DNA of 64,000 nt from Candidatus Gastranaerophilales bacterium (GCA_947625305.1 CANQNW010000010.1:18899-82898), one strand, 5' to 3'; numbered from the stretch's first letter, positions 8,518 through 17,889 are shown. Numbers and translations: made by a program. The notes: a model not told the origin generated them from the letters alone.

Positions 8518-10745
8518 CCTTCAATCGGAACTTTTGGATTTTTATATTTTTTGTAGTTTTTCTTTTTAGGTTTTTTATCTTTTGATTTTTCCCTGCCAAG
8601 TTTATCGGGATTATTAACAATTGATTTTTCAAAAGATATGTCGGAATCTTCAGTGCCAACCAGCATGGAAATAGAAAACATGGCATTTTGCCTTTTTACA
8701 TCGTAACCAAAAGTTAATTTAGCATAATCCGGGCCGATTCCTAACAACAATCTGCTTTCCTGAATCACATCATCTGTCGGTATATCTCTATTCATTGCAA
8801 GTGAAGTCAAATAGCCTATTGTAAGATACTTACAAACCTTTAAACTTTCAAGCAGTAAGAAGTTAGAACGGCCGTATCTGTATCTGTCAAACATAAACGG
8901 AGTATCACCTGCAATAGCTGTTTGATAATACATAACAGACTGCTGCCATGGGCCGGTTTTCGTATTTAAAGCAGGGCCGAACCTGAATATTCCATTAACA
9001 TCTCCGGTTGTATAAACAGTTGCAGCAGTTTGTGCAACAAGTCCTGCATCAACTGCTATATGACCTTCACCGCTTTCATAAGAATAAAAGGGTTTATAAG
9101 ATTGTGTCATCCATCTGAATCTGCCTTCATTTGCACCTGCACCGATTTTATCTTCAGAGATAAGATCGGAGTATAAACCAACTGAATATTTTTGAGAAAA
9201 ATTCAATTTTAAATCATCAATATAATCATCTCGTGAATAGTCCAACGATACAGAGTATTTTGGTTTTCTAAATCCTAAAAACCATTCGCTTTGATTTGTC
9301 AATCTTGAATAATTTAAAACTAAACCGTCAGCTATTTTATGACGTCCGCGGAGTAACACTTCATCTTTTGAAGAACCATAAGCAAGTTCCGTCATATTAT
9401 ATTGATTTCTAAATCTGGCAAGCCCGCCAATACCGAACTTATCATTACCGTATGTTAATAACGGAGCCAGCTTTAATGTTGAACCTCCCGGTACATTTAG
9501 AACAACTGCAGGTCCCACATACATTCCTAAACTTGCCGTTGAACCGAATTCCGGTATGTTTGTTTCCATGCTTGAATGAGTTTTATTTGATACAATTCTT
9601 GCTGAAGGTATTGATGCAATTTTATGATTTTTCAAATACAAATCAGCATTATTAACAGTAACTACTTCATGATCATCTTTTGAATCAATATATACGGTTT
9701 TTGCTTTAATTGAATAAACACCCTTTTCGGGTATTTTTTGAGGTTCAAATCTGTTTGCAAATACTCCGCTATAATCAATATAACTTGCAAATGAAGTAGC
9801 ACCAAACCTTAATGTATCATTCTGAAGTATTTTTGCAACACCATCATACTCTTCAATCCTATCAGAATATATATATGCTTCTTTAGCGGAAAGCTTTATG
9901 TCATCATTTATCGTAACGGGTGACTCTATCCATCCTTCAGGCTTAGTTAAATCAAGCTTTATAAAATCACCTTCCGTAACCGAACCTGATGAAACAAGTA
10001 CTACATTTTCCGTTGCTCTTAAGATATTTCTGTCATAATTAAAAACAATCTTATTTGCACTTAAAGAAATTTTGTTTTTCTTTAATTCAATTTTTGCATT
10101 TCCAACCGCTTCAACTTCATACCTGTCAGGGAAATATTCCATATAGTCAGCAGTAAATTCAACATCAGGCTCTTTATTTTCTGCTAATGCTGCTTTAGCT
10201 TTTTTATTTTTATTAAACGGCCATATATTTTTTATACTGAATTCTTGTTCACCCGACAGTTTTTTTTGTTCAAGTTCCTTTTGCCGCTCTTTTTCTCTTT
10301 CCTCTCTATCTAATGCTCTTGCAAGACTTGCATTATCCTTATATTTAGGAGTTACAAAGCTTTCTTTTTTCTTTTTTTCCTTTTTTTCTTCGTCAGGAAG
10401 AATTCCCGGAAGTATCTTTTTCTCTTGAACTTCGGGTTTTGTATTTGAATTTTGATTTTTTATTTCAGATGTTTCTGTTACTTTTTTTTCTTCATTATTA
10501 TTTTTTTGAACAGTATTTTCATCCGAATATTTAATAACCTTAGATTTATTATTTTTCTTTTTAGATTTTTTATTTTTTAAGAAGTCAGCCAAAGTATCAT
10601 ATTTATTTACTTCGCCTTCAACATATTGCGGATTTAAGGAGGAATAAAAAGGATCCATTCCCATTTCAGAATAAAAATCCGCTGCCATCAACTTAGACGG
10701 TAGAATAAAAATAAATAAAATTGTTAATATATGCTTTATTTTCAA
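8514..10745 (-). CDS. LptD/OstA-like LPS-assembly outer-membrane protein
   Basis: 743 residues. Signal peptide at 1-21 (cleavage near LMA-AD), then a low-complexity Lys/Glu/Asn linker to about residue 180, then an OstA/LptA-type beta-taco (VEFTADYMEYFPDRYEVEA, with VVLVSSGSVTEGD), then a long region of alternating aromatic/polar strands that fits a beta-barrel. The family inserts LPS at the outer-membrane surface, so this marks a diderm cell. The long charged linker between signal and OstA domain is unlike proteobacterial LptD. Start is TTG 10745 with AAGGA about 9 nt upstream. It overlaps the PLD gene tail to tail by 4 bp and follows the M23 peptidase gene by 11 bp. Confidence 0.85.
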   Translation of the reverse strand: MKIKHILTILFIFILPSKLMAADFYSEMGMDPFYSSLNPQYVEGEVNKYDTLADFLKNKKSKKKNNKSKVIKYSDENTVQKNNNEEKKVTETSEIKNQNSNTKPEVQEKKILPGILPDEEKKEKKKKESFVTPKYKDNASLARALDREEREKERQKELEQKKLSGEQEFSIKNIWPFNKNKKAKAALAENKEPDVEFTADYMEYFPDRYEVEAVGNAKIELKKNKISLSANKIVFNYDRNILRATENVVLVSSGSVTEGDFIKLDLTKPEGWIESPVTINDDIKLSAKEAYIYSDRIEEYDGVAKILQNDTLRFGATSFASYIDYSGVFANRFEPQKIPEKGVYSIKAKTVYIDSKDDHEVVTVNNADLYLKNHKIASIPSARIVSNKTHSSMETNIPEFGSTASLGMYVGPAVVLNVPGGSTLKLAPLLTYGNDKFGIGGLARFRNQYNMTELAYGSSKDEVLLRGRHKIADGLVLNYSRLTNQSEWFLGFRKPKYSVSLDYSRDDYIDDLKLNFSQKYSVGLYSDLISEDKIGAGANEGRFRWMTQSYKPFYSYESGEGHIAVDAGLVAQTAATVYTTGDVNGIFRFGPALNTKTGPWQQSVMYYQTAIAGDTPFMFDRYRYGRSNFLLLESLKVCKYLTIGYLTSLAMNRDIPTDDVIQESRLLLGIGPDYAKLTFGYDVKRQNAMFSISMLVGTEDSDISFEKSIVNNPDKLGREKSKDKKPKKKNYKKYKNPKVPIEG

Positions 10746-10756
10746 TTATTTTATCC

Positions 10757-11881
10757 TTACAAATAGTTATTTGGGTTTTGAGGCTTACCGTTAATACGAA
10801 CTTCAAAATGCAAGTGAGGCCCTGTCGCATAACCTGTTGTACCGACAAGTCCGATAGTTTGACCTCTTGTTACGTTTTGCCCGACTGATACTTTTTGCTG
10901 GGACATATGTGCATATAAAGTTGTTGTAGGCTGCCCGGTACAAGAACCGTGGTCAAGAATTACGACCTTTCCATACCCTCCGTACCAGCCGGAGTAGATT
11001 ACTTTTCCTGCATTTGCAGCCTTTATCGGAGTTCCGTATGGTACACCGTAATCTATCCCTGTATGGAAAATTCTTGATTTAAAAATAGGATGTGTTCTCC
11101 AGCCATATGGAGATGTAACTCTGCCGTGGACAGGCAATAAAAATCCGTTCCCGACAACAACTCCGCTATTTTTAGTCGATTTTGAAATAAGAGATGTCAA
11201 TCTGTCCGATTGTTTCTTTAATTCTCTTTCGGATTTTTCATATGCCCTTTTATCCTTTTGGATTTTTTCAATCATTGATTTATTTTGATTGATTGTTGTC
11301 TGAATTGAGGCATTTTCTCTGTCTATTGTTTTAATAAGTCCTGAAATCTGATATTTTTCATATTCCAGCCTTCTTTTTAAAAGTGCAATATTTTGAGCCT
11401 CCGCTTTCAAACTTTGCATTTTTTTCTTATCGGATTGAATTATCAAATTTTGATAATAAATTCTGTCCAAAAAATCACTTATATTATCAGAAGATAACAA
11501 CAAATCCAAAATCATTGTATGATTTGTTTTATAAATTCTTCTTATTCTTTCGGCTGTAGATTTTTGCCTTTTATTATACTGTATTAAATAAGTATTAAGT
11601 TCACTTTGAAGCTGAACTATATTTGATTGTTTTTTCTTTAATTTTGCTTGAGACTCTTTTATTGTTTTTTGATTTTTCTCTAATTTCTGCTGATTTCTTG
11701 TTAATTTATTTGTTTCTTGTCTTTCAAGTTTTTTAAGTGAATTAATTTTTTTCCTTATCTGCTGTCTTTTTTGTTCAACCTTTCTTACTTGGCTGGCATT
11801 ATCCGCATAGCTGTAATTAACCATGAAAAACATCATGGCGAAAATAAAAACTCCGGCTATAATTTTTTTTATTTTCAACAT
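10757..11881 (-). CDS. EnvC/NlpD-like murein hydrolase with coiled coil and M23 peptidase domain
   Basis: 374 residues. Signal peptide 1-26 (VNYSYA-DN), long coiled coil at about 28-225, and a C-terminal LytM/M23 domain (about 250-374). The zinc-site residues are present: HTGIDYG (His and Asp), and HLHFE near the C-terminus, with YAHM between. Unlike E. coli EnvC, which is a degenerate activator, this domain looks catalytically competent and probably cuts peptidoglycan cross-links at division. SD GGAAG precedes ATG 11881. It sits between a micro-protein gene and the lptD-like gene, all on the minus strand, suggesting an envelope operon. Confidence 0.92.
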   Translation of the reverse strand: MLKIKKIIAGVFIFAMMFFMVNYSYADNASQVRKVEQKRQQIRKKINSLKKLERQETNKLTRNQQKLEKNQKTIKESQAKLKKKQSNIVQLQSELNTYLIQYNKRQKSTAERIRRIYKTNHTMILDLLLSSDNISDFLDRIYYQNLIIQSDKKKMQSLKAEAQNIALLKRRLEYEKYQISGLIKTIDRENASIQTTINQNKSMIEKIQKDKRAYEKSERELKKQSDRLTSLISKSTKNSGVVVGNGFLLPVHGRVTSPYGWRTHPIFKSRIFHTGIDYGVPYGTPIKAANAGKVIYSGWYGGYGKVVILDHGSCTGQPTTTLYAHMSQQKVSVGQNVTRGQTIGLVGTTGYATGPHLHFEVRINGKPQNPNNYL

Positions 11882-11896
11882 TTATACTTCCGTATT

Positions 11897-11998
11897 TTAA
11901 TTCATCATAATAAACAGCATTGAACCAAAAGTCCAAAGCAGAAAACATAATGTTATTGTAAGTATTATTATTTTTCTGTTATTTCTAAAAAATTCCAT
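11897..11998 (-). CDS. 33-residue single-helix membrane micro-protein
   Basis: Short reading frame with a basic N-terminus (MEFFRNNRK) and one hydrophobic helix (IIILTITLCFLLWTFGSMLFI). An AGGA sits 8 nt before ATG 11998; another ATG two codons upstream is also possible. It ends 15 bp before the M23 peptidase gene on the same strand, so it is probably co-transcribed with the envelope genes. No function is recognised. The case for a real gene rests on Shine-Dalgarno, membrane-protein composition and operon position. Confidence 0.55.
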   Translation of the reverse strand: MEFFRNNRKIIILTITLCFLLWTFGSMLFIMMN

Positions 11999-12081
11999 TA
12001 TCATATTCCTAATTATATTGTATCTAATATAATTTTACTCTAAAAAACATACAAGACAAATATATTAACCGTTTTTTAACA

Positions 12082-12615
12082 TTAAATATATATTTTTTCA
12101 GATTCGGTCAATATAATATCACATTTTACATCGGTTTTGTCTGGGGAAACACTGTCATAAAGGAGTACAGACGGGACTAACAAAACTTTGACGGGGTTAT
12201 GATTTAAAGAAGATAAAAACCTGTCATAATAACCTTTTCCGTAGCCTAATCTAAAGCCGTTTTTATCGGCGCATACGCATGGCACAATTATAAAATCAAT
12301 TTTATTAAGATTATCTGTTTTTTCATTAATCGGCTCAAATATTTTAAAACTGCCTTCCTTTATATTTTTTGTTCCTAAATATTCACATATTTCAAGATTT
12401 TCACCATTAACTTTTGGCAAATACCATTTTTTTGTTTTATCCAAAAGGCAGGATTTAACATCAACCTCAAAAGGCAGAGGATAATAACAAAGTATATTTT
12501 CGGCTTTTTTATACTCATTTAAAGAAAACAAATTATTAATAATATCTTTACTGATTTTTTCTAAAGGTAAAGTTTTTCTTAATTCAAGTGCTTGTTTTCT
12601 TAATTGTTCTTTCAT
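12082..12615 (-). CDS. 5-formyltetrahydrofolate cyclo-ligase
   Basis: Converts 5-formyl-THF to 5,10-methenyl-THF with ATP, in one-carbon metabolism. 177 residues, normal for the FAU1/YgfA family. The C-terminal signature GFRLGYGKGYYDRFL is complete, and an N-terminal Lys/Arg-rich start (KEQLRKQALELRK) is typical. Start ATG 12615 is chosen over an upstream TTG: the extended -10 element TGGTTTAAT ends 6 nt before it, so a leaderless mRNA is likely. A bidirectional terminator lies just upstream, separating it from glgP. Confidence 0.93.
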   Translation of the reverse strand: MKEQLRKQALELRKTLPLEKISKDIINNLFSLNEYKKAENILCYYPLPFEVDVKSCLLDKTKKWYLPKVNGENLEICEYLGTKNIKEGSFKIFEPINEKTDNLNKIDFIIVPCVCADKNGFRLGYGKGYYDRFLSSLNHNPVKVLLVPSVLLYDSVSPDKTDVKCDIILTESEKIYI

Positions 12616-12621
12616 AGAATA

Positions 12622-12627
12622 ATTAAA
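12622..12627 (-). promoter_or_regulatory. -10 hexamer (TTTAAT with extended TG) for cyclo-ligase gene
   Basis: On the minus strand TGG-TTTAAT is followed after 6 nt by ATG 12615. There is no Shine-Dalgarno, which fits leaderless transcription. Inferred from spacing only. Confidence 0.45.
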
Positions 12628-12631
12628 CCAC

Positions 12632-12662
12632 AAAAAAGGGACTTAAATTAAGTCCCTTTTTT
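12632..12662 (-). terminator. Rho-independent terminator after the glucan phosphorylase gene
   Basis: Near-perfect hairpin: AAAAAAGGGACTTAA paired with TTAAGTCCCTTTTTT, 16 nt beyond the stop of the phosphorylase-like gene, with a T run on the minus strand. Confidence 0.85.
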
Positions 12663-12677
12663 ATATTAATTAAATTG

Positions 12678-14366
12678 TTATTTAATATTTGAAAACGTCC
12701 AAGCATCACTTGCAGGAGTTGTTGCAGCCTGATAATCCTGACTTGAAACACCGCCTTCATCACTGCCGTGAGCAATTGGTTTATATAATCTGTTATAGTA
12801 TTCTATAACCATTCTGTCAGAGTTAAAGTAAGATTCCGCCGTTCTGATTGCCTGACGCATCATTGTTGCCCATTTTACTTTGTCATTATAGTATGTCGGG
12901 ATAATTTGATTTTCAATAATATCCATCATACATTCATAGTCTTTTCTGTGTCTTTCTTCCCAAGGAATGTTATCATCCAGACCCGGGTATTCAATTGTAT
13001 AACCGTTAATTCCGGGGAATGTACCTTCAACTGTCCAGCCGTCAAATGTAGATAAGTGCAATGCTCCGTTAGCATTTGCGCTCATGCCTGATGTTCCTGA
13101 TGCCTCGAACGGTCTTAAAGGTGTATTTAACCAGATATCTGAAGCTCTTTTTAACTTACCGCTTAAATCAAGTTCATAACCTGTTAAAACAACTACATTT
13201 TTCATAGAATATGAACTTCTTAAGATTTTATTGAACATTTCTTTACCGATAACATCATCAGGATGGAATTTACCTGCAAAGATTAACTGAACTTTATTTT
13301 CATTTAACAGTTTTAAAATTCTGTTTTCATCCATAAAGATAAGCCATGCACGTTTGTAATCGGCAAATCTTCTTGCCCATGTAATTGTTAAGACATTTGG
13401 GTCTAACCTTTTACCTACTGTATTTGCAATAAATTCAAATACTTCTTTTTTCATTTCTTTTTTAGCATCTAAGAGTGCTTCAAGATTGTCGGTTTTCATC
13501 CTGTCATCTTGCCAATAATGAAGGTTAACGGCATTTGTAATGGCCCTAATAGGACATCTGCCTTCAACCCAGTTCCACATTTTGTTGGAAACTAAACCGT
13601 GAAGCTGAGATACCGCATTAGCAAGTCTTGACATTCTAAGAGCTGCAACGGTTAAAGAAAATTGTTCTCCACCCAATTGAACTGCTCTTTCTCTTGAACA
13701 GCCTGCGAAGAACCCGCCTTTTAATAAGTTATCTACCCAGTGAACTTCATTACCTGCTGCAACAGGTGTGTGAGTAGTAAATACAACCTTTTCTTTTACT
13801 CTGTTTAAGTCACCGTTATATTGATTTAATAATTCAAATGCAGCAGGCAGAGCATGCCCTTCATTTAAGTGGACACAATCATATTTATAACCTATTTTAT
13901 CTAACAGTCTTATACCTGCAATACCTAAAACAGTTTCTTGTGCAATTCTGATTTTTTCATTACCGTCATATAATTTATGAGATATTGACCTTGCCCATTC
14001 GGAGTTTTCTTCAATATCCGTTGTTAAATAATAAACAGGGCATGTATCAAATATACCGGGTTCAAGTTTATAAGCTTTTACTTTAACATTTTCGCCGTAA
14101 ATTTCTACATTTACCGATTCATTAATGTCGGTCAAAAAATCATAGTGTTTTCTGATATACGCAACTTCTACATTACCGTCATGGTCAATTCTTTGATTGT
14201 AATAACCGTATGACCATAAGATAGTAACACCCACCATAGGCATTTGAAGATATCCTGCGGAAAGCATATGCGATCCAGCCAAGAAACCCAGTCCGCCCGA
14301 ATATGTTGCGATAGATTGATCAATTGCTATTTCCATTGAGAAATATGCTACATTTGGTAATCCCAT
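12678..14366 (-). CDS. Short alpha-glucan phosphorylase-family (GT35) protein lacking the PLP lysine
   Basis: 562 residues, matching the short bacterial/archaeal alpha-glucan phosphorylases. Family features: SMEIA and YSGGLGFLAGSHMLSA at the N-terminus, HLNEGHA, TTHTPVAAGNE, ARRFADYKRAWLI, FEASGTSGM and NGALHLSTFDGW. In the family the residue after SGxxM is the lysine that holds pyridoxal phosphate (Lys680 in muscle phosphorylase, GTGNMK). Here it is Ser (SGTSGMSANANG; codon AGC). Without the Schiff-base lysine, ordinary phosphorolysis is unlikely, so the protein may be a glucan-binding, regulatory or altered-chemistry relative. SD GGAG precedes ATG 14366. Glycogen genes are not visible nearby. 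Confidence 0.85.
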   Translation of the reverse strand: MGLPNVAYFSMEIAIDQSIATYSGGLGFLAGSHMLSAGYLQMPMVGVTILWSYGYYNQRIDHDGNVEVAYIRKHYDFLTDINESVNVEIYGENVKVKAYKLEPGIFDTCPVYYLTTDIEENSEWARSISHKLYDGNEKIRIAQETVLGIAGIRLLDKIGYKYDCVHLNEGHALPAAFELLNQYNGDLNRVKEKVVFTTHTPVAAGNEVHWVDNLLKGGFFAGCSRERAVQLGGEQFSLTVAALRMSRLANAVSQLHGLVSNKMWNWVEGRCPIRAITNAVNLHYWQDDRMKTDNLEALLDAKKEMKKEVFEFIANTVGKRLDPNVLTITWARRFADYKRAWLIFMDENRILKLLNENKVQLIFAGKFHPDDVIGKEMFNKILRSSYSMKNVVVLTGYELDLSGKLKRASDIWLNTPLRPFEASGTSGMSANANGALHLSTFDGWTVEGTFPGINGYTIEYPGLDDNIPWEERHRKDYECMMDIIENQIIPTYYNDKVKWATMMRQAIRTAESYFNSDRMVIEYYNRLYKPIAHGSDEGGVSSQDYQAATTPASDAWTFSNIK

Positions 14367-14501
14367 TGGGTACTCCTTTTATAATCTGAACATTATTTAC
14401 CGTCTAGTATCTTATACCAACAAGATAACAAAAAAGCAAGATTTTCGCCAGAGTTTTTCAAAATTATATTTACATTCATATTTTAAAATGTTTTAAAAAT
14501 A

Positions 14502-14529
14502 TTGTTATTACTGGATTTTTTTATATAAT
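14502..14529 (+). promoter_or_regulatory. Promoter of serB-like gene
   Basis: TTGTTA (14502-14507), 16-nt spacer, TATAAT (14524-14529), leaving a 5' leader of about 40 nt with AGGAAGG before ATG 14576. This is the best canonical -35/-10 pair in the first 20 kb. Confidence 0.65.
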
Positions 14530-14575
14530 TAATTTATTCGGAAATAAAAAAATTTACAATTCAGGAAGGTTAAAA

Positions 14576-15196
14576 ATGAAATTAGCGGTTTTTGATTTTG
14601 ATTCTACATTAATGGAGGGTGAAACTTTAGAATTTATCGCCAAAGAATATAATCTCGAGCCGTTAATGAAACAAATAACAACAGAGGCAATGGAGGGCAA
14701 AATAGACTTTTTTGAAAGTCTAATAAAAAGAGTTAATCTTTTAAAAGGTGCAAAAGAAGAAAAAATTAAAGAAATATGCGAAAATCTTCCATATACAAAA
14801 GGCGCAAAAGAAACTATTACTGAATTAAAAAAAATGGGATATAAAGTTGTGTGTTTTTCCGGCGGATATGAAACAGCGACTATCCCTGCCCAAAGGGTAT
14901 TAGGCTATGATGCGCAGTTTTCAAATATTTTTCATTTTAAAGAAGGTATTTTAACGGGAACATTAGGCGGTGAGATGATGTTCTCTGATAGCAAAGGTAA
15001 AATGCTAAAAAGATTGCAATCTCTATTAAATATAGATAAAAAAGATACTTTAACCGTTGGGGACGGCGCAAATGATTTAAGCATGTTTGAGTATGCTCAA
15101 AACCGTGTTGCCTTTTGCGCAAAACCCATACTTCAAAAACACGCAAATATTATAATTAATAATAAAGACTTAACGGAACTTCTTAATTACATATAA
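14576..15196 (+). CDS. serB: Phosphoserine phosphatase (HAD family)
   Basis: Removes phosphate from phosphoserine, the last step of serine synthesis. 206 residues, the size of the catalytic SerB core without an ACT domain. HAD motifs: DFDSTLMEG at 7-15 (nucleophile Asp7 and Asp9), SGGYE near 100 (motif II), a lysine in DSKGKML, and GDGANDLSM near 164 (motif IV). Good SD (AGGAAGG). Ends in a terminator shared with the convergent rubrerythrin gene. Related HAD phosphatases have other substrates, so the exact substrate is likely rather than certain. Confidence 0.88.
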   Translation: MKLAVFDFDSTLMEGETLEFIAKEYNLEPLMKQITTEAMEGKIDFFESLIKRVNLLKGAKEEKIKEICENLPYTKGAKETITELKKMGYKVVCFSGGYETATIPAQRVLGYDAQFSNIFHFKEGILTGTLGGEMMFSDSKGKMLKRLQSLLNIDKKDTLTVGDGANDLSMFEYAQNRVAFCAKPILQKHANIIINNKDLTELLNYI

Positions 15197-15226
15197 AAAG
15201 GAGGGGTTAAATTCCCTCCTTTTATT
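15196..15226. terminator. Bidirectional terminator between serB and rubrerythrin gene
   Basis: Ten-bp perfect stem AAAAGGAGGG/CCCTCCTTTT with an 8-nt loop, directly after the serB stop. A/T runs on both sides allow use from both strands. Confidence 0.85.
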
Positions 15227-15238
15227 TTAATTTTAATA

Positions 15239-15778
15239 TTAGTAATTTTTAGCTTTTTCAAAAAAGAAACTTTTCGGATGTGCGCAAACAGGGCATGTCT
15301 CAACAGCCGCATTTCCTTTATATGAATACCCGCAATTAGCACATTCCCAAACAATTTCCTCTTCTTTTTGGAATACCGTTTCATTTTTTATATTTTTCAA
15401 TAATTTTCTGTATCTGTCTTCGTGGTCTTTTTCTATTTGAGCAACTTTTTCAAACAAAAATGCAATTTCGTTAAATCCTTCTTCTCTTGCCTCTTTGGCA
15501 AAATCGGCATACATTTTTGTCCATTCGTAGTTTTCACCGCTTGCGGCATCTTCTAAGTTATCTATTGTAGACCCTATTTTCCCGCCATGAAGGAGTTTAA
15601 ACCATAATTTTGCATGTTCTCTTTCATTATTTGCAGTTTCTTCAAATATTTTACTAATTTGAACATACCCGTCTTTTTTTGCTTGAGAAGCATAATAAGT
15701 ATATTTATTTCTTGCTTGAGATTCCCCTGCAAATGCTTCCATTAAATTCTTTTCTGTTTTAGACCCTTTTAAATCCAT
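15239..15778 (-). CDS. Rubrerythrin
   Basis: Non-haem iron peroxidase that reduces hydrogen peroxide in anaerobes. 179 residues: N-terminal ferritin-like four-helix domain with diiron ligands ([29 protein letters not shown]) and a C-terminal rubredoxin-like zinc/iron ribbon ([10 protein letters not shown]...[11 protein letters not shown]). Start ATG 15778 follows AAAGGAG at good spacing; an upstream in-frame codon lies before that site. It is the last gene of a glmS - 53-codon ORF - rubrerythrin string. Confidence 0.96.
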   Translation of the reverse strand: MDLKGSKTEKNLMEAFAGESQARNKYTYYASQAKKDGYVQISKIFEETANNEREHAKLWFKLLHGGKIGSTIDNLEDAASGENYEWTKMYADFAKEAREEGFNEIAFLFEKVAQIEKDHEDRYRKLLKNIKNETVFQKEEEIVWECANCGYSYKGNAAVETCPVCAHPKSFFFEKAKNY

Positions 15779-15791
15779 ATTTACTCCTTTT

Positions 15792-15953
15792 CTAGTCTTG
15801 AACAACCGCAATATTTAAAATATAATAACCATTTTCTATTTTTGTAACCGCCCACCTTAACACATCAAATCCCATATTTTTCAGTTCTGTTTCAATGTAT
15901 TCGCTGTTAAAGTCATCAGCTTTTTTTATTTTAACTTCTTTAGTTGTAATCAT
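15792..15953 (-). CDS. 53-residue conserved-looking small protein coupled to glmS
   Basis: Starts [16 protein letters not shown] and ends ILNIAVVQD. The ATG overlaps the glmS stop as TAATG, the usual arrangement for translational coupling, and the rubrerythrin SD follows 7 bp after its own stop. Composition is soluble, with an alpha/beta pattern (charged helix then two hydrophobic strands). Function unknown. Position and exact fit between two real genes argue that it is translated. Confidence 0.6.
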   Translation of the reverse strand: MITTKEVKIKKADDFNSEYIETELKNMGFDVLRWAVTKIENGYYILNIAVVQD

Positions 15954-17800
15954 TATTCCACCGTAACTGATTTAGCCAAGTTCCTCGGCTGATCAACATC
16001 TTTACCTAAAAATTCCGCAATATAATATGCCAACAGTTGAAGCGGAACACATGTTAAAACGGGCGAAAGAATTTCGCTTACCGAAGGTATTCTTATTACA
16101 ATATCAAAAAGATTATCCAATGATTTATCATCAGATGAAGTAAGTGCAATAAGCTTTGCATTCCTTGCTTTTGCCTCTTCACTGTTGGATAACACCTTTT
16201 CATAAGTTATTCCCCCGGGAATTAATATGGATAATACGGGCATGGTTTCATCAAGCATGGCAATAGGTCCATGTTTTAATTCGCCTGCAGGGTAGCCTGT
16301 TGCATTAATATAACTTATTTCTTTAAGTTTTAAAGCACCTTCATAAGCTGAAGCGAGATTTACACCTCTTGAAATATATATGAAGTTTTTATATGAAGAA
16401 AATTTTCTTGCACATTCCTGAATTATTGAGGTATTTGAAAGAATTTCTTCAATTTTTGTCGGGAGTTGAATTAACTCATGTTTAAGAGTTTTAATATACT
16501 CTTTATCCAGCGAGCCTTTTATTTCAGCAAGGTGAAGCGCTAAAAGATAAAATGACATTAACTGAGCCGTATATGATTTTGTTGCGGCAACACTGACTTC
16601 AATACCTGCATTAACGGGGATTAAACTGTCTGCTAATCTTGCCATATTTGAATCGGGTCTATTTGTAATTATTAATACATGTGATTTTTTCTCTCTTGCC
16701 TGTTTAATTGCAGTAATTGTATCAGCAGTTTCACCTGATTGAGAAACTCCGATTACAAGAGTTGAGGCATCTGTTGTGGTTTTTCTGTAGATATATTCGC
16801 TTGATGCTTCGACTTCTACCGATATTCCTGCAAAATCTTCTATTAAATATTTACCTACAATTGCAGCATGGAGCGAAGTTCCGCAGGCAATAATTTCAAT
16901 CTTATTGAGTTTTTTCAAAATATCTTTATCAATTTTAACTTCATTTAAAATTATGGGAGAATCAATGTCAAAGAGTTTTCCGTTTAAAACGTTTCTTATA
17001 ACATCAGGCTGTTCGTGGATCTCCTTAAGCATAAAGTGCTTATATCCGAGTTTACTGAGGGCAACGGGTTCCCAAGGAAGTACCTCAATTTTTTTATTAA
17101 CGGTATTGCCGTCAACATCAGTTATTTTTACACTGTCTTTAGTAACAACCGCAATTTCATTATCATCAAGATATATTGTCTTTTTAGTATATTCAATAAT
17201 AGCGGGGGTATCGCTGGCTATAAAGTTTTCATTTCCACCGATACCGACAAGCATTGGTGCATGTTTTCTTGCTCCTACTATTACATCAGGAACATCTTTA
17301 TGCATAACGCAAATAGCATAAGCACCCTGTAATTTCTTAACAGAGTTTCTTACTGCAATTTCAAGATTTTTAGCCTTAGCATATTCATCTGCTACAAGGT
17401 GTGCAATAGTTTCGGTATCTGTTTGAGATTTAAATTTACAACCTTTTTTAATTAATTCTTCTCTTAATTCTTTATAATTTTCAATAATCCCGTTATGAAC
17501 AACAACGAGCCTCCCGCAATTGCATGTATGAGGATGAGCATTAACTAACGACGGTGAGCCGTGCGTTGCCCATCTGATATGTCCTATACCGCAAACAGGA
17601 TGAATAAGTTCGGATTTTCTGTTTTCCAGTTCATTTTTAAGATTAATTAATTTCCCGAGAGTTTTAAATATTTTAATTTCTCCCTCATCTCTTAATGCCA
17701 TGCCAGCAGAGTCATAACCTCTATATTCAAGGTTAGTTAAGCCCTTAAAAAGAACTTCAACCACATCTCTATTCCCGACATAACCTACAATTCCGCACAT
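15953..17800 (-). CDS. glmS: Glutamine-fructose-6-phosphate aminotransferase
   Basis: Makes glucosamine-6-phosphate from fructose-6-phosphate and glutamine, the entry to UDP-GlcNAc for peptidoglycan and LPS. 615 residues. Class II glutamine amidotransferase at 1-230 with the catalytic Cys2 (MCGIVGYVGN) and the RGYDSAGMA loop; two SIS sugar-isomerase domains from about 290 (IACGTSLHA, SQSGETADT, EGALKLKEISY); ends DQPRNLAKSVTVE as in the family. AAGGGTGA precedes the ATG. No glmS ribozyme-like leader is apparent in the short upstream gap. Confidence 0.97.
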   Translation of the reverse strand: MCGIVGYVGNRDVVEVLFKGLTNLEYRGYDSAGMALRDEGEIKIFKTLGKLINLKNELENRKSELIHPVCGIGHIRWATHGSPSLVNAHPHTCNCGRLVVVHNGIIENYKELREELIKKGCKFKSQTDTETIAHLVADEYAKAKNLEIAVRNSVKKLQGAYAICVMHKDVPDVIVGARKHAPMLVGIGGNENFIASDTPAIIEYTKKTIYLDDNEIAVVTKDSVKITDVDGNTVNKKIEVLPWEPVALSKLGYKHFMLKEIHEQPDVIRNVLNGKLFDIDSPIILNEVKIDKDILKKLNKIEIIACGTSLHAAIVGKYLIEDFAGISVEVEASSEYIYRKTTTDASTLVIGVSQSGETADTITAIKQAREKKSHVLIITNRPDSNMARLADSLIPVNAGIEVSVAATKSYTAQLMSFYLLALHLAEIKGSLDKEYIKTLKHELIQLPTKIEEILSNTSIIQECARKFSSYKNFIYISRGVNLASAYEGALKLKEISYINATGYPAGELKHGPIAMLDETMPVLSILIPGGITYEKVLSNSEEAKARNAKLIALTSSDDKSLDNLFDIVIRIPSVSEILSPVLTCVPLQLLAYYIAEFLGKDVDQPRNLAKSVTVE

Positions 17801-17889
17801 ATATAATCACCCTTAAATATCTTATATCTTTTTATATCATACATTACACAAATTGAAAAAGATATTAAATTATTATTAAAATTTTTGAG

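Noticed and set aside
17801..17889. glmS ribozyme upstream of glmS
   Set aside because: The leader is too short and shows no ribozyme core; glmS uses an ordinary SD.
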